From Clostridia bacterium (GTDB taxonomy: Bacteria > Bacillota > Clostridia > Oscillospirales > Acutalibacteraceae): 64,000 bases of DNA. This document shows, one piece after another, positions 33,030 through 42,654 of this stretch; the stretch's first letter is position 1; every line of letters begins with the position of its first letter. A program made the translations under genes and the position numbers. The notes under the pieces were generated by a model. It searched no databases. It worked only from the letters and a program-made list of their open reading frames with translations, and had not been told where the DNA came from. The DNA lies in NCBI GenBank assembly GCA_017473165.1, contig JAFUNA010000022.1:21471-85470 (forward strand), in the 5' to 3' direction.

Positions 33030-34856
33030 ATGGCACAGCTTAAAATGTACTGGCTCAAGGGCACTCCCGTTGCGGATTTAACTCTGCCCGAGGGCTACAC
33101 AATCGTAAATTATAAAGAATGTATCGAAGACAAGGCGGCATGGGTTGAATGCTGCAAAAACGGTCTTGTCGGCGATGACACCGCTCCCGAATTTTTTGAC
33201 GAGTGCGTAGCCGATGTTGATGACTGCGTGCCCGAAAAGGACGTTTTCTTCCTTGACTATGCGGGCGAGCATATCGGAACAATCGCCGCCATTTACCATC
33301 CCGACGAAAAAGAGGGTCAGGTACATATGGTCGGCATCAAAACCGAATTCAGAGGCAAGGGTCTGGGCAAATATATCAACAATATTGCCGTAAAGAAGCT
33401 TGCAAATCAGGGCGCGGACTATATTTATCTCACCACAGACGAATGGCGTAAGGGTGCGGTAAAGAGCTATCTGACCGCAGGCTTTATCCCCGTTGAATAT
33501 GACGAGGGAATGAAGGCTCGCTGGAAATGGATGCTTGCAGAGCTTGAGGTTGACAGCGTCGACATGGTTTATGAGGACCGTTCATTCTGCAGACGCCTTG
33601 AAAAAGCTCCCACAATCAAGGTCGGCGTGCTTGGTGTCGGCAGAGGCAGAAGCATGGTTGAATACTGCCGCAGCGTAAAGGGTGCAAAAACCGTTGCAAT
33701 CTGCGACAACTATCTTCCCCAGCTCAACCTTGCAAAGAGAGATTACGAGGGTGAGGGCATCACCTTCTATGATAATTACGAAGATTTTCTTACCCATGAT
33801 ATGGACGTTGTTGTGCTTGCAAACTACGCAACGGAGCACGCTCCCTTTGCAATCAAGGCTCTCGAAAAGGGCTTCAACGTTATCAGCGAAGTTCTTCCCG
33901 TTCAGACAATGAAGGAAGCTGTTGAGCTTGTTGAAGCAGTTGAAAAATCGGGCAAAAAGTATTTCTTTGCCGAAAACTGCTGCTATATGCCTGCTCCCAA
34001 GAAGATGAAGGAGCTCTGCGACGAAGGCGTTCTCGGCAACTTTGAATACGGCGAGGGCGAATATATGCACAATCTCGAGGCAGACTGGCATATGCACACC
34101 CAGGGCAGACCCGACCATTGGCGTACTCTTATGCACGCTTTCTATTACTGCACACATTCAATCGGTCCTCTTATCCACATCACGGGCTTAAGACCCGTCA
34201 AGGTAAGCGGATTTGAGGTTGCTTACAATGACAGAATGTACCGCATGGGTGCAAAGGCAGCTCCCATCGGACTTGAAATAATAACTCTCGAAAACGGCGG
34301 AATTCTCAAGAGCGTTCACGGCATCGGCTGCCAGAGCCATTCAATCTGGTTCTCGCTCAACGGCTCAAAGGGCAGAATGGAAACCGCCCGTGAGGATGCC
34401 GAAAGCGGCGATGTTCAGACCCTTTACGTCAACTGCGACGAAAATGAGGGCGACAACAACTCAAAGCCCGAACAGGTTTCAACAAGAGATGCTCTTTCAC
34501 GTCTTGCGGAAACGTCGGGTCACGGCGGTGCGGACTACTATCTGATGCACAACATCATTGAGTCGCTCCGCGGCAACGAGGCTGCAGACGTTATTGACGT
34601 TTACGAGGCAATGGATATGTTCCTGCCCGGTATGTTTGCCTATTTCTCGGCACTTGAGGGCGGAATTCCCATGGAAATCCCCAACATGAGAGTTCCCGAG
34701 GAAAGAGAAAAGTGGAGAAACGATACCCGCTGCACCGACCCCAAGACCGCAGGCGATATGTTCATCCCCGGCTATTCCAAGGGTAACCCCGATATCCCCG
34801 AAGAAACTTATCTTAAGCTTCAGGAAAAATACCGTGAGGAAATGGCTAAAAAATAA
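33030..34856 (+). CDS. GNAT acetyltransferase - Gfo/Idh/MocA oxidoreductase fusion
   Basis: A 608-residue two-domain protein. Residues about 20-170 form a GNAT fold with the acetyl-CoA loop RGKGLG at 108-113. Residues about 195-590 are a Gfo/Idh/MocA oxidoreductase with the NAD(P) loop GVLGVGRGR (199-207). Where most family members have the EKP motif, this one reads SEVLP (286-290), so the usual lysine is missing. Such oxidoreductases act on sugars or inositols, and the next gene is a GPH sugar symporter, which supports a carbohydrate substrate. The ATG at 33030 is chosen because AAGGTGA lies five bases upstream; a GTG three codons earlier falls within that site. Confidence 0.85.
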   Translation: MAQLKMYWLKGTPVADLTLPEGYTIVNYKECIEDKAAWVECCKNGLVGDDTAPEFFDECVADVDDCVPEKDVFFLDYAGEHIGTIAAIYHPDEKEGQVHMVGIKTEFRGKGLGKYINNIAVKKLANQGADYIYLTTDEWRKGAVKSYLTAGFIPVEYDEGMKARWKWMLAELEVDSVDMVYEDRSFCRRLEKAPTIKVGVLGVGRGRSMVEYCRSVKGAKTVAICDNYLPQLNLAKRDYEGEGITFYDNYEDFLTHDMDVVVLANYATEHAPFAIKALEKGFNVISEVLPVQTMKEAVELVEAVEKSGKKYFFAENCCYMPAPKKMKELCDEGVLGNFEYGEGEYMHNLEADWHMHTQGRPDHWRTLMHAFYYCTHSIGPLIHITGLRPVKVSGFEVAYNDRMYRMGAKAAPIGLEIITLENGGILKSVHGIGCQSHSIWFSLNGSKGRMETAREDAESGDVQTLYVNCDENEGDNNSKPEQVSTRDALSRLAETSGHGGADYYLMHNIIESLRGNEAADVIDVYEAMDMFLPGMFAYFSALEGGIPMEIPNMRVPEEREKWRNDTRCTDPKTAGDMFIPGYSKGNPDIPEETYLKLQEKYREEMAKK

Positions 34857-34945
34857 TTCGGAATTCGGAATGCGTAATTCGGAATTATAATGTAACCAAC
34901 GGCATCACCGTAGGGGACGACCTGCGTGTCGTCCCGTAAAATAAA
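34857..34945 (+). repeat. AATTCGG repeat and partial GTAGGGG unit
   Basis: AATTCGGAATTCGGAATGCG starts within the stop codon of the fusion gene (TAATTCGG), followed by a short GTAGGGGACGACCTG / GTGTCGTCCCG hairpin (34911-34937). Confidence 0.65.
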
Positions 34946-34968
34946 CCAAAACAGAAAGGAAAGATACC

Positions 34969-36459
34969 ATGCAAGACAAGAAATATGTCGGCAAAAAAGA
35001 GCTGTGGATGTACGCTCTCGGTGCGGGCGGACAGGGCATGATTTATGCCATGATGTCCAGCTACATCAGCGACTACTATGTTAATGTTCTTCAGCTTCCC
35101 CTTATGTTTGTTCTCGTGCTCATGCTCGCTGCAAGAGTGTGGGACGCAATCAATGACCCCATGATGGGCATGATTGTTGACAGACGCACAATGAAAAAGG
35201 GCAGAATGAAGCCCTATATTATCATGGCAACCCCCATTATCGCCGTTCTGACATTACTTATGTACCTGAGCCCCGATATGGACAAAGCTCCCCTCATGAT
35301 ATTCTCCGCAGTTGTTTATGTTCTCTGGGGTATGGCTTACACAATGGCTGACGTTCCTTTCTGGACCATTCCCAACGTGCTCACTCCCAACTCAAAAGAG
35401 AGAAGCGACGTTATCTCCTTCACAAAGATTATCAACAGCATCGGCTCGGCACTTCCCGAGGTGCTTTTCCTTGCAATTCCCCTTATTCTCAATGCGTTCT
35501 ACGGAAAGTTCGGCAACGAGCCCAATCCCCTTGATTTTGAAAAGAAAAAGTATTTTCTCATTGCACTTTTTGCCGTTGTTATCGGCGGAATTATGTATGT
35601 TAACTGCTATTTCCACATCAAGGAAAGGGTTAACCTGCCCAACAAGAAAAAAGTTCCCGGTCAGCCCGGCAGCCTTTCAAGAATTTTCCATTGCAAGCCC
35701 CTTATGCTTGTTGTTCTGATGGGTATTTTCTCAAGCGGCAGATATCTTGTTCAGGCGGCTGCAATCCACGTTGCACGTTACTCCTTCTATATCGGACCCG
35801 AAAATCCCTCACAGGCTGATATCCTTAACAGCATCAGCCTTGTTAAAACGATTTTCCAGGTCTGCACAATTGTCGGTATGTTCGGCACAACGCTCATCAT
35901 GCCCATGCTCATGAAGAAGTTTGACTATAAGAAAATTGTTATCACAACCTGCCTTGCAGGCTTTGCTGCAAGCGTAATCACAACGGCTATCGGCTACGCA
36001 ACCGAGCTTTCAAGCATTTATATTCTTGCTCCCTTCATCATGATTCAGTCAATTCCCCTTGGCGTAATCAACGTTATTTCCTATGCGATGATTTGCGACA
36101 GCCTTGACTATATGGAGCTTACAACAGGTGTCAGAGAAAACGGTCTCGGCTCGGCTTGCCAGGGCTTCATCAACAAAATCGGCAACGCATTCTCAACCTG
36201 CGGAATCATTGTTCTTTATATGGCAATCGATATGGACCCCGCCGCAATGCTTTCAAAGGAAGCAATTATGGCTGCGGTTGATGTTGATTTCGGCCAGAGA
36301 TTTGCAATGTTTACCCTTGTGTCGCTCCTTCCCGGTGTCAGCATGCTTCTTTGCTCAATCCCCATGTTCTTCTACAAAATTGCTGGCAAGAACAAGGAAA
36401 AGATGCTTGCCGAACTCAAAGAAAAGAGAGAAAAAGAAGGCATGGTTATTGCTGAATAA
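34969..36459 (+). CDS. GPH-family sugar:cation symporter (MFS)
   Basis: A 496-residue protein with about twelve membrane helices. WDAINDPMMGMIVDR near the second helix is the typical glycoside-pentoside-hexuronide:cation symporter motif. It would import a sugar or glycoside with Na+ or H+. GAAAGGAAAG lies upstream of the ATG. It follows the fusion oxidoreductase by 112 bp in the same direction, so the two may form a uptake-and-oxidation pair. The stop codon lies in the loop of a GCTGAATAAATTCAGC hairpin. Confidence 0.88.
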   Translation: MQDKKYVGKKELWMYALGAGGQGMIYAMMSSYISDYYVNVLQLPLMFVLVLMLAARVWDAINDPMMGMIVDRRTMKKGRMKPYIIMATPIIAVLTLLMYLSPDMDKAPLMIFSAVVYVLWGMAYTMADVPFWTIPNVLTPNSKERSDVISFTKIINSIGSALPEVLFLAIPLILNAFYGKFGNEPNPLDFEKKKYFLIALFAVVIGGIMYVNCYFHIKERVNLPNKKKVPGQPGSLSRIFHCKPLMLVVLMGIFSSGRYLVQAAAIHVARYSFYIGPENPSQADILNSISLVKTIFQVCTIVGMFGTTLIMPMLMKKFDYKKIVITTCLAGFAASVITTAIGYATELSSIYILAPFIMIQSIPLGVINVISYAMICDSLDYMELTTGVRENGLGSACQGFINKIGNAFSTCGIIVLYMAIDMDPAAMLSKEAIMAAVDVDFGQRFAMFTLVSLLPGVSMLLCSIPMFFYKIAGKNKEKMLAELKEKREKEGMVIAE

Positions 36460-36468
36460 ATTCAGCAG

Positions 36469-36523
36469 TGATATACAACTTCGTTGTGTGAAATATTGCT
36501 TTGCAATGTGAAATTTTCGGCGA
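36469..36523 (-). repeat. ATATCAC hairpin array, copy 6 (reverse orientation)
   Basis: GTGATATA, CAAC-TTC-GTTG, TGTGAAAT, ATTGC-TTT-GCAAT and TGTGAAAT read on the + strand, the reverse complement of modules 3 and 4. It starts about ten bases after the symporter stop. Confidence 0.82.
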
Positions 36524-36526
36524 ATT

Positions 36527-36629
36527 GTAGGGGACGGCGACCCCGACGTCCCGAATGCACCGTCAGGTGCATAACAAAAGATATTGCAGACCTATGGTCT
36601 GCCCGGGTTGGCGACTCGACAACCCCTAC
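36527..36629 (+). repeat. 103-bp hairpin unit, copy 4
   Basis: Exactly 103 bp from GTAGGGG to CCCCTAC. Its third stem is GCAGAC/GTCTGC as in copy 1, and its fourth hairpin loop is inverted (GGCGACTCGAC) relative to the TGTCGAGTCGCC of other copies. It ends 32 bp before the bipA start. Confidence 0.88.
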
Positions 36630-36661
36630 AAATACTCAATAAAACGAAACAGGTGAATCCT

Positions 36662-38482
36662 TTGTCCCAGAAAAAAGACTTAAGAAATATTGCTATCATC
36701 GCTCACGTTGACCACGGCAAAACAACCATGGTTGACGAAATGCTCAAGCAGAGCGGTACCTTCCGTGAAAACGAGCAGGTTGCGGACCGTGTTATGGACT
36801 CCAATGACCTTGAGCGTGAAAGAGGAATTACAATCCTTTCCAAAAACACTTCAATCCACTATAAAGGCACAAAAATCAACATTGTTGACACTCCGGGTCA
36901 TGCTGACTTCGGCGGTGAGGTTGAACGCATTCTCATGATGGTTGACGGCGTGCTTCTGCTTGTTGACGCCTTTGAGGGCTGTATGCCCCAGACGAGATTT
37001 GTTCTCAAAAAGGCTCTCAACCTCAAAAAGAAGGTGCTTGTTGTTATCAACAAGATTGACCGTCCCAACGCACGCCCCTATGAGGTTGTTGACGAGGTGC
37101 TTGACCTCTTTATCGACCTTGGTGCAGACGAGGATCAGCTTGAATTCCCCGTTGTTTACGCAAGTGCAAGAGACGGCTACGCAAACCTTGACCCCGATGC
37201 AAGGTCGGGCGATATGCGTCCCCTTTTCGATGCAATTCTCGAAAACATCGATGCTCCCGAGGGTAACCCCGACGAGCCCCTGCAGGTGCTCTTCTCGAGC
37301 CTTGATTATGACGACTATGTGGGCAGAATCGGTGTCGGCAGAGTTGAAAGAGGCAGAATCAAGAAGAATCAGCAGATTGCAATGTGCAAAACCGACGGCA
37401 CAACCGAAAACGTAAGGGTTTCCCGCCTTTATCAGTTTGAGGGTCTTTCACGAGTTGAGTGCGAGGAAGCCGAAGCGGGCGATATCATCTGCGTTTCGGG
37501 CATTGAGGGTCTTAACATCGGCGAAACTGCCTGTGCACCCGATTGCGTAGAGGCTCTGCCCTTCATCAAGATTGATGATCCCACAATTTCAATGAACTTT
37601 ATCGTTAACGACAGCCCCTTTGCAGGCAAGGAGGGCAAGTTCGTAACTTCAAGAAATATCCGTGACCGCCTTTTCAAGGAGGTTGAAACCAACGTAAGCA
37701 TGAGAGTTGAGGAAACCGAATCAACCGACACCTTCAAGGTTTCGGGCAGAGGCGAGCTTCATCTTTCAATCCTCATTGAAACAATGCGCCGTCAGGGCTA
37801 CGAATTCCAGGTTTCAAGACCCAAGGTTATCTTCAAGGAAATCGACGGTCAGCTCATGGAGCCCATGGAACTCCTTATTGTTGAAGTGCCCGAGCAGTAT
37901 GTCGGTGCGGTTATCGAAAAGCTCGGTTCACGCAAGGGCGAGCTTGAAAACATGGGTGCCCGTGAAGGCGGCTCAACCCACCTTGAATTCAAAATTCCTT
38001 CAAGAGGTCTTATCGGCTACCGTGCCGAATTCCTCACCGACACCAACGGCAACGGCATCATGAATCAGCTCTTTGACGGCTATGCACCCTATAAGGGCGA
38101 CATCCAGACCCGTGAAAGAGGCTCGATTGTTGTTCACGAAACAGGTGTCAGCACCGCCTACGGACTTTTCAACACCCAGGACAGAGGCAGACTCTTTATT
38201 CCTGCGGGCGTTGATGTTTATGAGGGTATGATTGTGGGCGAATGTGCAAAGAATGAAGATATAGTCTGCAACGTATGCAAGCAGAAGCATCTGACAAACA
38301 CCCGTGCGTCGGGCTCGGATGATGCACTCCGCCTTGTGCCCCACAGCGTGCTCAGCCTTGAGCAGTGCATGGAATTCATCAAGGATGACGAGCTTCTTGA
38401 GGTAACTCCCACCTCGCTCCGACTCCGCAAGAGAATTCTTTCAAAAGAGCTCCGAATGAAACAGCAGTTCAAGAAGAAATAA
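36662..38482 (+). CDS. bipA: Ribosome-associated GTPase BipA (TypA)
   Basis: A 606-residue translational GTPase related to EF-G that assists 50S assembly and stress adaptation. The P-loop AHVDHGKT is at 14-21 and the switch/G3 DTPGHADFG follows; domain V contains [10 protein letters not shown] and the C-terminal RIRLRKR-type region is present. The TTG start is set by AGGTGA five bases upstream and by family length; the longer ORF would read through the 103-bp repeat. ribF starts one base after its stop. Confidence 0.95.
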   Translation: MSQKKDLRNIAIIAHVDHGKTTMVDEMLKQSGTFRENEQVADRVMDSNDLERERGITILSKNTSIHYKGTKINIVDTPGHADFGGEVERILMMVDGVLLLVDAFEGCMPQTRFVLKKALNLKKKVLVVINKIDRPNARPYEVVDEVLDLFIDLGADEDQLEFPVVYASARDGYANLDPDARSGDMRPLFDAILENIDAPEGNPDEPLQVLFSSLDYDDYVGRIGVGRVERGRIKKNQQIAMCKTDGTTENVRVSRLYQFEGLSRVECEEAEAGDIICVSGIEGLNIGETACAPDCVEALPFIKIDDPTISMNFIVNDSPFAGKEGKFVTSRNIRDRLFKEVETNVSMRVEETESTDTFKVSGRGELHLSILIETMRRQGYEFQVSRPKVIFKEIDGQLMEPMELLIVEVPEQYVGAVIEKLGSRKGELENMGAREGGSTHLEFKIPSRGLIGYRAEFLTDTNGNGIMNQLFDGYAPYKGDIQTRERGSIVVHETGVSTAYGLFNTQDRGRLFIPAGVDVYEGMIVGECAKNEDIVCNVCKQKHLTNTRASGSDDALRLVPHSVLSLEQCMEFIKDDELLEVTPTSLRLRKRILSKELRMKQQFKKK

Positions 38483-38483
38483 T

Positions 38484-39386
38484 ATGACAGAAATTAAAAC
38501 CGCCGTCACTCTTGGCAGCTTTGACGGACTCCACAAAGGACATATTGCGGTTATAACCTGTGCTTTTGAAATGCAGAAAAAGCACGGGTTTCTGCCTTTG
38601 GTGCTTCTTTTTGATAAGCACCCCATGCTCACCGTTTCGGGCAAAGCACCCGATATGATACTCCAGCCCAATCTGCGTGACGAGCTGATTGCAAAGACGG
38701 GTGCGGGCAAAAGAATTGTGTCGTTCAGAGAAGTTCGTGATATGTCGTGTCGTGAGTTTTTTGAGAAAATTCTCATTGAAAAGCTCAATGCGGGCGGAGT
38801 CTGCTGCGGCTGGAATTACCGTTTCGGCAAAAACAACGAGGGCGGCATTGAAGAATTGAAGGCTCTCTGCAGCGAATACGGCGTGGAGCTTAAGATCAGC
38901 CCTCCCGTTGATTTCGGCGGCATCCCCGTCAGCTCAACAAGAATCCGTCAGGCGGTTGAAAGAGGCGACATTCCTCTTGCAAACGCAATGCTCGGCAGAG
39001 AATTCCGCTACAGATTAACCGTTGTTGACGGTCAGCACAGGGGCAGACTTATCGGTGCACCGACCATAAATCAACGCTTTGAGAACGGCTTTGTTATTCC
39101 CAAAAAGGGAGTTTATGCCTCCTCAACGCTTGTTGACGGAGTGCTTTATCCCTCGGTTACGAATATCGGACTGCGACCCTCTTTTGAAAACGAGGATTTC
39201 CGCAGCGAAACCTGTATTCTGGGCTTCAGCGGAAACCTTTACGGTCAGGAAATCGAGGTAAGACTGCTCGGATATCTCCGTGACGAAAGAAAATTTGACT
39301 CCATGGAAGCTCTTTCGGCACAGATTAAAGCCGATGCCGAAAAAAGCGAAGAAATATTCAAAAGGGAAGGTGAAAACCATGTATGA
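38484..39386 (+). CDS. ribF: Bifunctional riboflavin kinase/FMN adenylyltransferase RibF
   Basis: A 300-residue enzyme making FMN and FAD from riboflavin. The N-terminal adenylyltransferase domain has LGSFDGLHKGH (HxGH-type) and SSTRIRQAV; the C-terminal kinase domain has APTINQRF and GVYAS. The start overlaps bipA's end region (one-base gap), so translation is coupled. The kinase motif PTxN reads PTIN, as expected. The last eight bases overlap the uracil-DNA glycosylase gene. Confidence 0.95.
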   Translation: MTEIKTAVTLGSFDGLHKGHIAVITCAFEMQKKHGFLPLVLLFDKHPMLTVSGKAPDMILQPNLRDELIAKTGAGKRIVSFREVRDMSCREFFEKILIEKLNAGGVCCGWNYRFGKNNEGGIEELKALCSEYGVELKISPPVDFGGIPVSSTRIRQAVERGDIPLANAMLGREFRYRLTVVDGQHRGRLIGAPTINQRFENGFVIPKKGVYASSTLVDGVLYPSVTNIGLRPSFENEDFRSETCILGFSGNLYGQEIEVRLLGYLRDERKFDSMEALSAQIKADAEKSEEIFKREGENHV

Positions 39387-39951
39387 AAACTGGGAACAGC
39401 TCAAATCCGATTGCATGAAGTGCAAAAAATGCCCTCTCGGCGAAACAAGAACAAATCTTGTTTTCGGAGTGGGCAATGAAAACGCAGAGGTTATGTTTAT
39501 CGGCGAGGGACCGGGTGAAAACGAGGATTTGCAGGGCGAGCCCTTCGTTGGCAGAGGCGGAAAGCTTCTTGACAAATTCCTTGAAGCCGTTGACCTTGAC
39601 CGCAAAAAGAATATCTATATTGCAAACATGGTTAAGTGCCGACCCCCGAAAAACCGTGACCCTCTCCCCGAGGAGCAGGATTGCTGCATTGAGTGGCTGC
39701 GTGAGCAGACAAGGCTCATCAGGCCGAAAATTATTGTTTGCCTCGGCAGAATTTCGGCACAGAGGCTCATTTCAAAGGACTTCAAGGTAACGCAGCAGCA
39801 CGGACAGTTCATCGAAAAGGGCGGAATCCTCTTTATGGGCACATTCCACCCCGCCGCACTTCTGCGAAATCCCAACCAGAAGCCCGATGCACTTGAAGAT
39901 TTTCTTGCCCTTCAGCGAAAAATCAAGGAAATCTGCGAACACACATATTAA
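39379..39951 (+). CDS. Family 4 uracil-DNA glycosylase (Fe-S)
   Basis: A 190-residue enzyme that removes uracil from DNA. Cys12, Cys15 and Cys18 in DCMKCKKCPLGETR supply part of the 4Fe-4S site; GEGPGENEDLQGEPFVGRGGKLLD is the catalytic and uracil-binding region, and FHPAALLRNP is the late conserved motif. The ATG at 39379, inside the ribF end, has AAGGTGA upstream. The stop codon TAA shares bases with the AAGTGCAAAGT repeat that follows. Confidence 0.92.
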   Translation: MYENWEQLKSDCMKCKKCPLGETRTNLVFGVGNENAEVMFIGEGPGENEDLQGEPFVGRGGKLLDKFLEAVDLDRKKNIYIANMVKCRPPKNRDPLPEEQDCCIEWLREQTRLIRPKIIVCLGRISAQRLISKDFKVTQQHGQFIEKGGILFMGTFHPAALLRNPNQKPDALEDFLALQRKIKEICEHTY

Positions 39952-40391
39952 GTGCAAAGTTCAAAGTGATAAGTGCAAAGTGTCGGATAGGCTCCGCCTA
40001 TGACCGATTATAACCGTGAAATCTTATTTCAGCCGTAGGGGACGGCGTCCTCGACGTCCCGCATATTTAGCACAAAATTTCGGGAGGGGTGACCCCTCCC
40101 CTACAATGCAAAATGAAATAATAAAGAATATTGAATAGATAATAAATAATATTTTGACGGTAGGGCGGGATGACCTATTTCAGCCGTAGGGGACGGTGAC
40201 CTCAACGTCCCGAATGCACCGTCAGGTGCATAACAAAATTTATTGCAAGCCTTTAGCTTGCCCGGGTTGTCGAGTCGCCAACCCCTACACGCACATTTTA
40301 ATATAATTGCGTCGCAGACCATTAACTTTGCACTTTGCATTTTGCACTCTGCACTTTAGTTTGCAGCGGTTTGATTGTTAAAGTGTATTTG
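39950..40391 (+). repeat. Long composite repeat A, with 103-bp unit copy 5
   Basis: From the flank AAGTGCAAAGTTCAAAGTG it continues with GGATAGGC-TCC-GCCTATGACC, a 70-bp GTAGGGG...CCCCTAC unit (40035-40104), an AT-rich stretch with AATAATAAAGAATATTG, a truncated GTAGGGCGGGATGACC, the 103-bp unit (40185-40287), GTCGCAGACC, TTTGCACTTTGC, and GTTTGCAGCGGTTTG. The same order, nearly base for base, is found at 55.80-56.30 kb, where an additional 56 bp follows GGGATGACC. No gene is present in this 442-bp gap. Confidence 0.88.
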
Positions 40392-40393
40392 AA

Positions 40394-41188
40394 TTATACA
40401 TTACGAATTATATTAACAATTATTCTCCCTTTTTTGGAAACGCCCGAACAATCATCAACAATAATTCTGCCCTTGCGGCGGAAAACGATTTTGTCGCCCG
40501 ACCGGATTTTTCGGTCGGGCTTTGTGCATTCAAGATCGTTGACAAAAACAACTCCGCCCTCAATCGCATCGGCGGCATCGCCCCTCGAAACCCCGAAAGC
40601 GTTTTTCACAACGCTGTCGAGCCGCATTGACGAAACGGTGAAGCTGTCGGGCACTCCGACTGCCTTTGTGCCCTGCCTTGCATCGGAAACCGAAAGAATT
40701 CTGCCCGTGAGAGTGCCCCTGCCCGCCTTGCCGAGATTTTCAAGGATAAAGGGTGCGATTTTCGAGAGCACCGCCATTTTGCAGCCGTTTTCCGAAACGA
40801 TTATGTCGCCCGTCATTTCACGGCGGATTCCGAGACCCATCAACGCTCCGAGATAGTCACGGTGGCTCAATGCGGGAGAAAATCTGTCCTTTGTCAGCTC
40901 GATTACCGTAAGCGGGTCATCATCGGTAAATTCCGCAAAATGCGAAAAAAGCTCCCCTTCGCTTTGAGCGTCTATGTAGTCGGGCAGAAAAACCGCAACG
41001 GTGCGCTCCGCATCCTCAAAGCTGCCCCAGAAAATCATTTTTACGTCGGGATAGGGCAAACGCAGACCTGTGGCAACGGATTTTTGGTGCATATCAAGAA
41101 AATCCGAGTTGGTTATCATCGAATTTTCGCTGCATTGCCGTGCCTTGTCTTCAATTTTTGAAATTAAAAGCTTGTCCTCTGTATTCAT
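40394..41188 (-). CDS. ylmH: YlmH-family S4-domain RNA-binding protein
   Basis: A 264-residue protein with the YlmH layout: an N-terminal domain containing LRLPYPDVKMIFWGSFEDAER and HRDYLGALMGLGIRRE, and a C-terminal S4 domain starting MRLDSVVKNAFGVSRGDA. In Firmicutes it is linked to ribosome-associated quality control and lies in the division cluster; here it stands alone. The ATG at 41188 with TTGGAGA upstream is preferred over an in-frame start 50 codons earlier that lies in the neighbouring gene. The C-terminal tail IIRNV is encoded by an ATTACGAATTAT-like piece of the intergenic repeat. Confidence 0.88.
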   Translation of the reverse strand: MNTEDKLLISKIEDKARQCSENSMITNSDFLDMHQKSVATGLRLPYPDVKMIFWGSFEDAERTVAVFLPDYIDAQSEGELFSHFAEFTDDDPLTVIELTKDRFSPALSHRDYLGALMGLGIRREMTGDIIVSENGCKMAVLSKIAPFILENLGKAGRGTLTGRILSVSDARQGTKAVGVPDSFTVSSMRLDSVVKNAFGVSRGDAADAIEGGVVFVNDLECTKPDRKIRSGDKIVFRRKGRIIVDDCSGVSKKGRIIVNIIRNV

Positions 41189-41201
41189 AATTTCTCCAAA
41201 G

Positions 41202-41230
41202 AAAAAACCGGCGGTTCTCGCCGGCTTTTG
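41202..41230 (-). terminator. Terminator of the 82-residue lipoprotein gene
   Basis: On the reverse strand AAAGCCGGCG and CGCCGGTTTT pair around AGAAC, followed by a six-base U-tract. Confidence 0.9.
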
Positions 41231-41234
41231 TTTT

Positions 41235-41483
41235 TTACATTCCAACTGTGGTTGTTGCGGATGTTGACGCCGAATTGCTTTGAGTTTCGGTGTCAAAGAT
41301 TCCCGATTCGCTTTTGTCCGAAACCGAGCCGTCCTCAAAGCTGTCGCTCATGTTATCGGTTGTGATAACGGGAATATCGTTGTTTGATGTGTCCGAAACC
41401 TTGCCGCCGTCAGCCCCGTCACAGCCCGCAAAAAGGCAGGCAATGAGAAGCATTGCAGCAAGTACGGCAGTAATTTTTTTCAT
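41235..41483 (-). CDS. Small Ser/Thr/Asp-rich lipoprotein
   Basis: An 82-residue protein: a lipoprotein signal MKKITAVLAAMLLIACLFAGC with Cys21 in a FAGC lipobox, then about 60 residues of low-complexity Ser, Thr and Asp without a globular core. GGAGC lies upstream of the ATG and a strong terminator follows, so it is a real gene. It has no assignable function and may be a surface tether. Confidence 0.72.
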   Translation of the reverse strand: MKKITAVLAAMLLIACLFAGCDGADGGKVSDTSNNDIPVITTDNMSDSFEDGSVSDKSESGIFDTETQSNSASTSATTTVGM

Positions 41484-41551
41484 AATTAACCGCTCCTTTT
41501 ATGGTTTGCATATAGCATTCCCGAAAAACGGGCGGTTATTCATTTTAAAAA

Positions 41552-41965
41552 TTATCTGAACTCGTATTTCTCGCCCGCAATCATATAGTCGCCGTCATAT
41601 GTGCCCGAATTTGCAATGCCCGTGTTCTGAATAACATAGCGTGCATCGTCAAAGAAGGTCATGGTGGGGTTATCGGAATTCTTTTCCTTGAATTCGTTAT
41701 AGGTGCGGGTGTCGTTATAAAAATAGTATGTCTTTTCGCTTGTTTTTGTGTCGCCGTCATACATTGCAACAAAATATTCCAGATAGTAATTTTCGCCTTT
41801 GTAAGCAATAATGCGGTTTTGCTTCTGGGTTATTCCGAAGGATGAAATAACATCCATCTGAAGAAGGGTTTCGGGGTCCTGCTCAACGCTGTCGGGACCC
41901 GATGAGGTGCAGGCGGTGCAGAGAAGCATGATTGCCGCTGCAAGCAGAGCAATTATTTTTTTCAT
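41552..41965 (-). CDS. Lipoprotein of unknown function
   Basis: A 137-residue protein with a lipoprotein signal and Cys19 in an LCTAC lipobox. The mature 118 residues are rich in Tyr, Asp and Lys and look like a small beta-rich domain (YYLEYFVAMYDGD, TYYFYNDTRTYNEF). I recognise no family. Its ATG overlaps the stop codon of the upstream membrane-protein gene (ATGA), which implies coupled translation and a shared role at the cell surface. Confidence 0.75.
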   Translation of the reverse strand: MKKIIALLAAAIMLLCTACTSSGPDSVEQDPETLLQMDVISSFGITQKQNRIIAYKGENYYLEYFVAMYDGDTKTSEKTYYFYNDTRTYNEFKEKNSDNPTMTFFDDARYVIQNTGIANSGTYDGDYMIAGEKYEFR

Positions 41966-42600
41966 TTTTTCTGCTCCTTAACCTTCTTCTTCTTTTCTTC
42001 CTTGGGCTCGCCGATTTCAACAAGATAGAACGCAAGAGTCCACACGATTATGCCCGCGAAAAGGAAGATGATTGCATTCTGGAAGCCGGCAAAGCCAAGG
42101 AAATCAACCTTAACGAGGTTGCCGAGAATGCCGACAATCCAGTTTGAGGTGAAAATTTCAACAACGTTGATTGTACCGTCCATAAGGGGCTGTGCGGCGG
42201 AATTGAAAACCGCATTCATGGCAACGGTTGATGCAATGCCCAAACCGCTTGCAGCAAGCACGGGAATGCGTTTGTTGCTGAAAATCGACCAGATGAAAAC
42301 AAAGAGGGCTGCAACAAGTGCAACGGCAAAAAGCACAACAACGGCAATGAGCTTTGACTTAATCGGGTCAAGAGCCTCGGGCCATGTGAAAACACCGCCG
42401 CCGTCGGAGAAAATCAGGTTGTGCCACATTTCCTCTTTGCCTGTGATTACATCAAAAATGAATTTGATTGAAATTGTTTCTTCAAGACCTGCATCGAAAA
42501 GAGTTGTTGAAACTCTGAAAAGAAGGAATTCAAGAAAAACAACGGCGGGAAAAACTGCCGCTGCGAGCAGGGCATTTACGATACGGAAAACGTATTTCAT
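41962..42600 (-). CDS. Four-helix membrane protein, unknown
   Basis: A 212-residue protein with four hydrophobic segments (about 5-28, 72-96, 100-120, 160-185) and a basic C-terminal tail (EEKKKKVKEQKK). It is the first gene of a two-gene unit with the 137-residue lipoprotein, linked by an ATGA overlap. The ATG at 42600 with GAAAGGA eight bases upstream is chosen over an upstream ATG. I recognise no family and assign no function. Confidence 0.75.
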   Translation of the reverse strand: MKYVFRIVNALLAAAVFPAVVFLEFLLFRVSTTLFDAGLEETISIKFIFDVITGKEEMWHNLIFSDGGGVFTWPEALDPIKSKLIAVVVLFAVALVAALFVFIWSIFSNKRIPVLAASGLGIASTVAMNAVFNSAAQPLMDGTINVVEIFTSNWIVGILGNLVKVDFLGFAGFQNAIIFLFAGIIVWTLAFYLVEIGEPKEEKKKKVKEQKK

Positions 42601-42654
42601 TTGTAAAATCCTTTCTTGCGGAAGATTGGATAAGTGAAAAGATAACACTGCACC

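Noticed and set aside
33582-34157. 191-codon reverse ORF inside the GNAT-oxidoreductase fusion
   Set aside because: Antisense shadow; the + strand protein has two intact domains.
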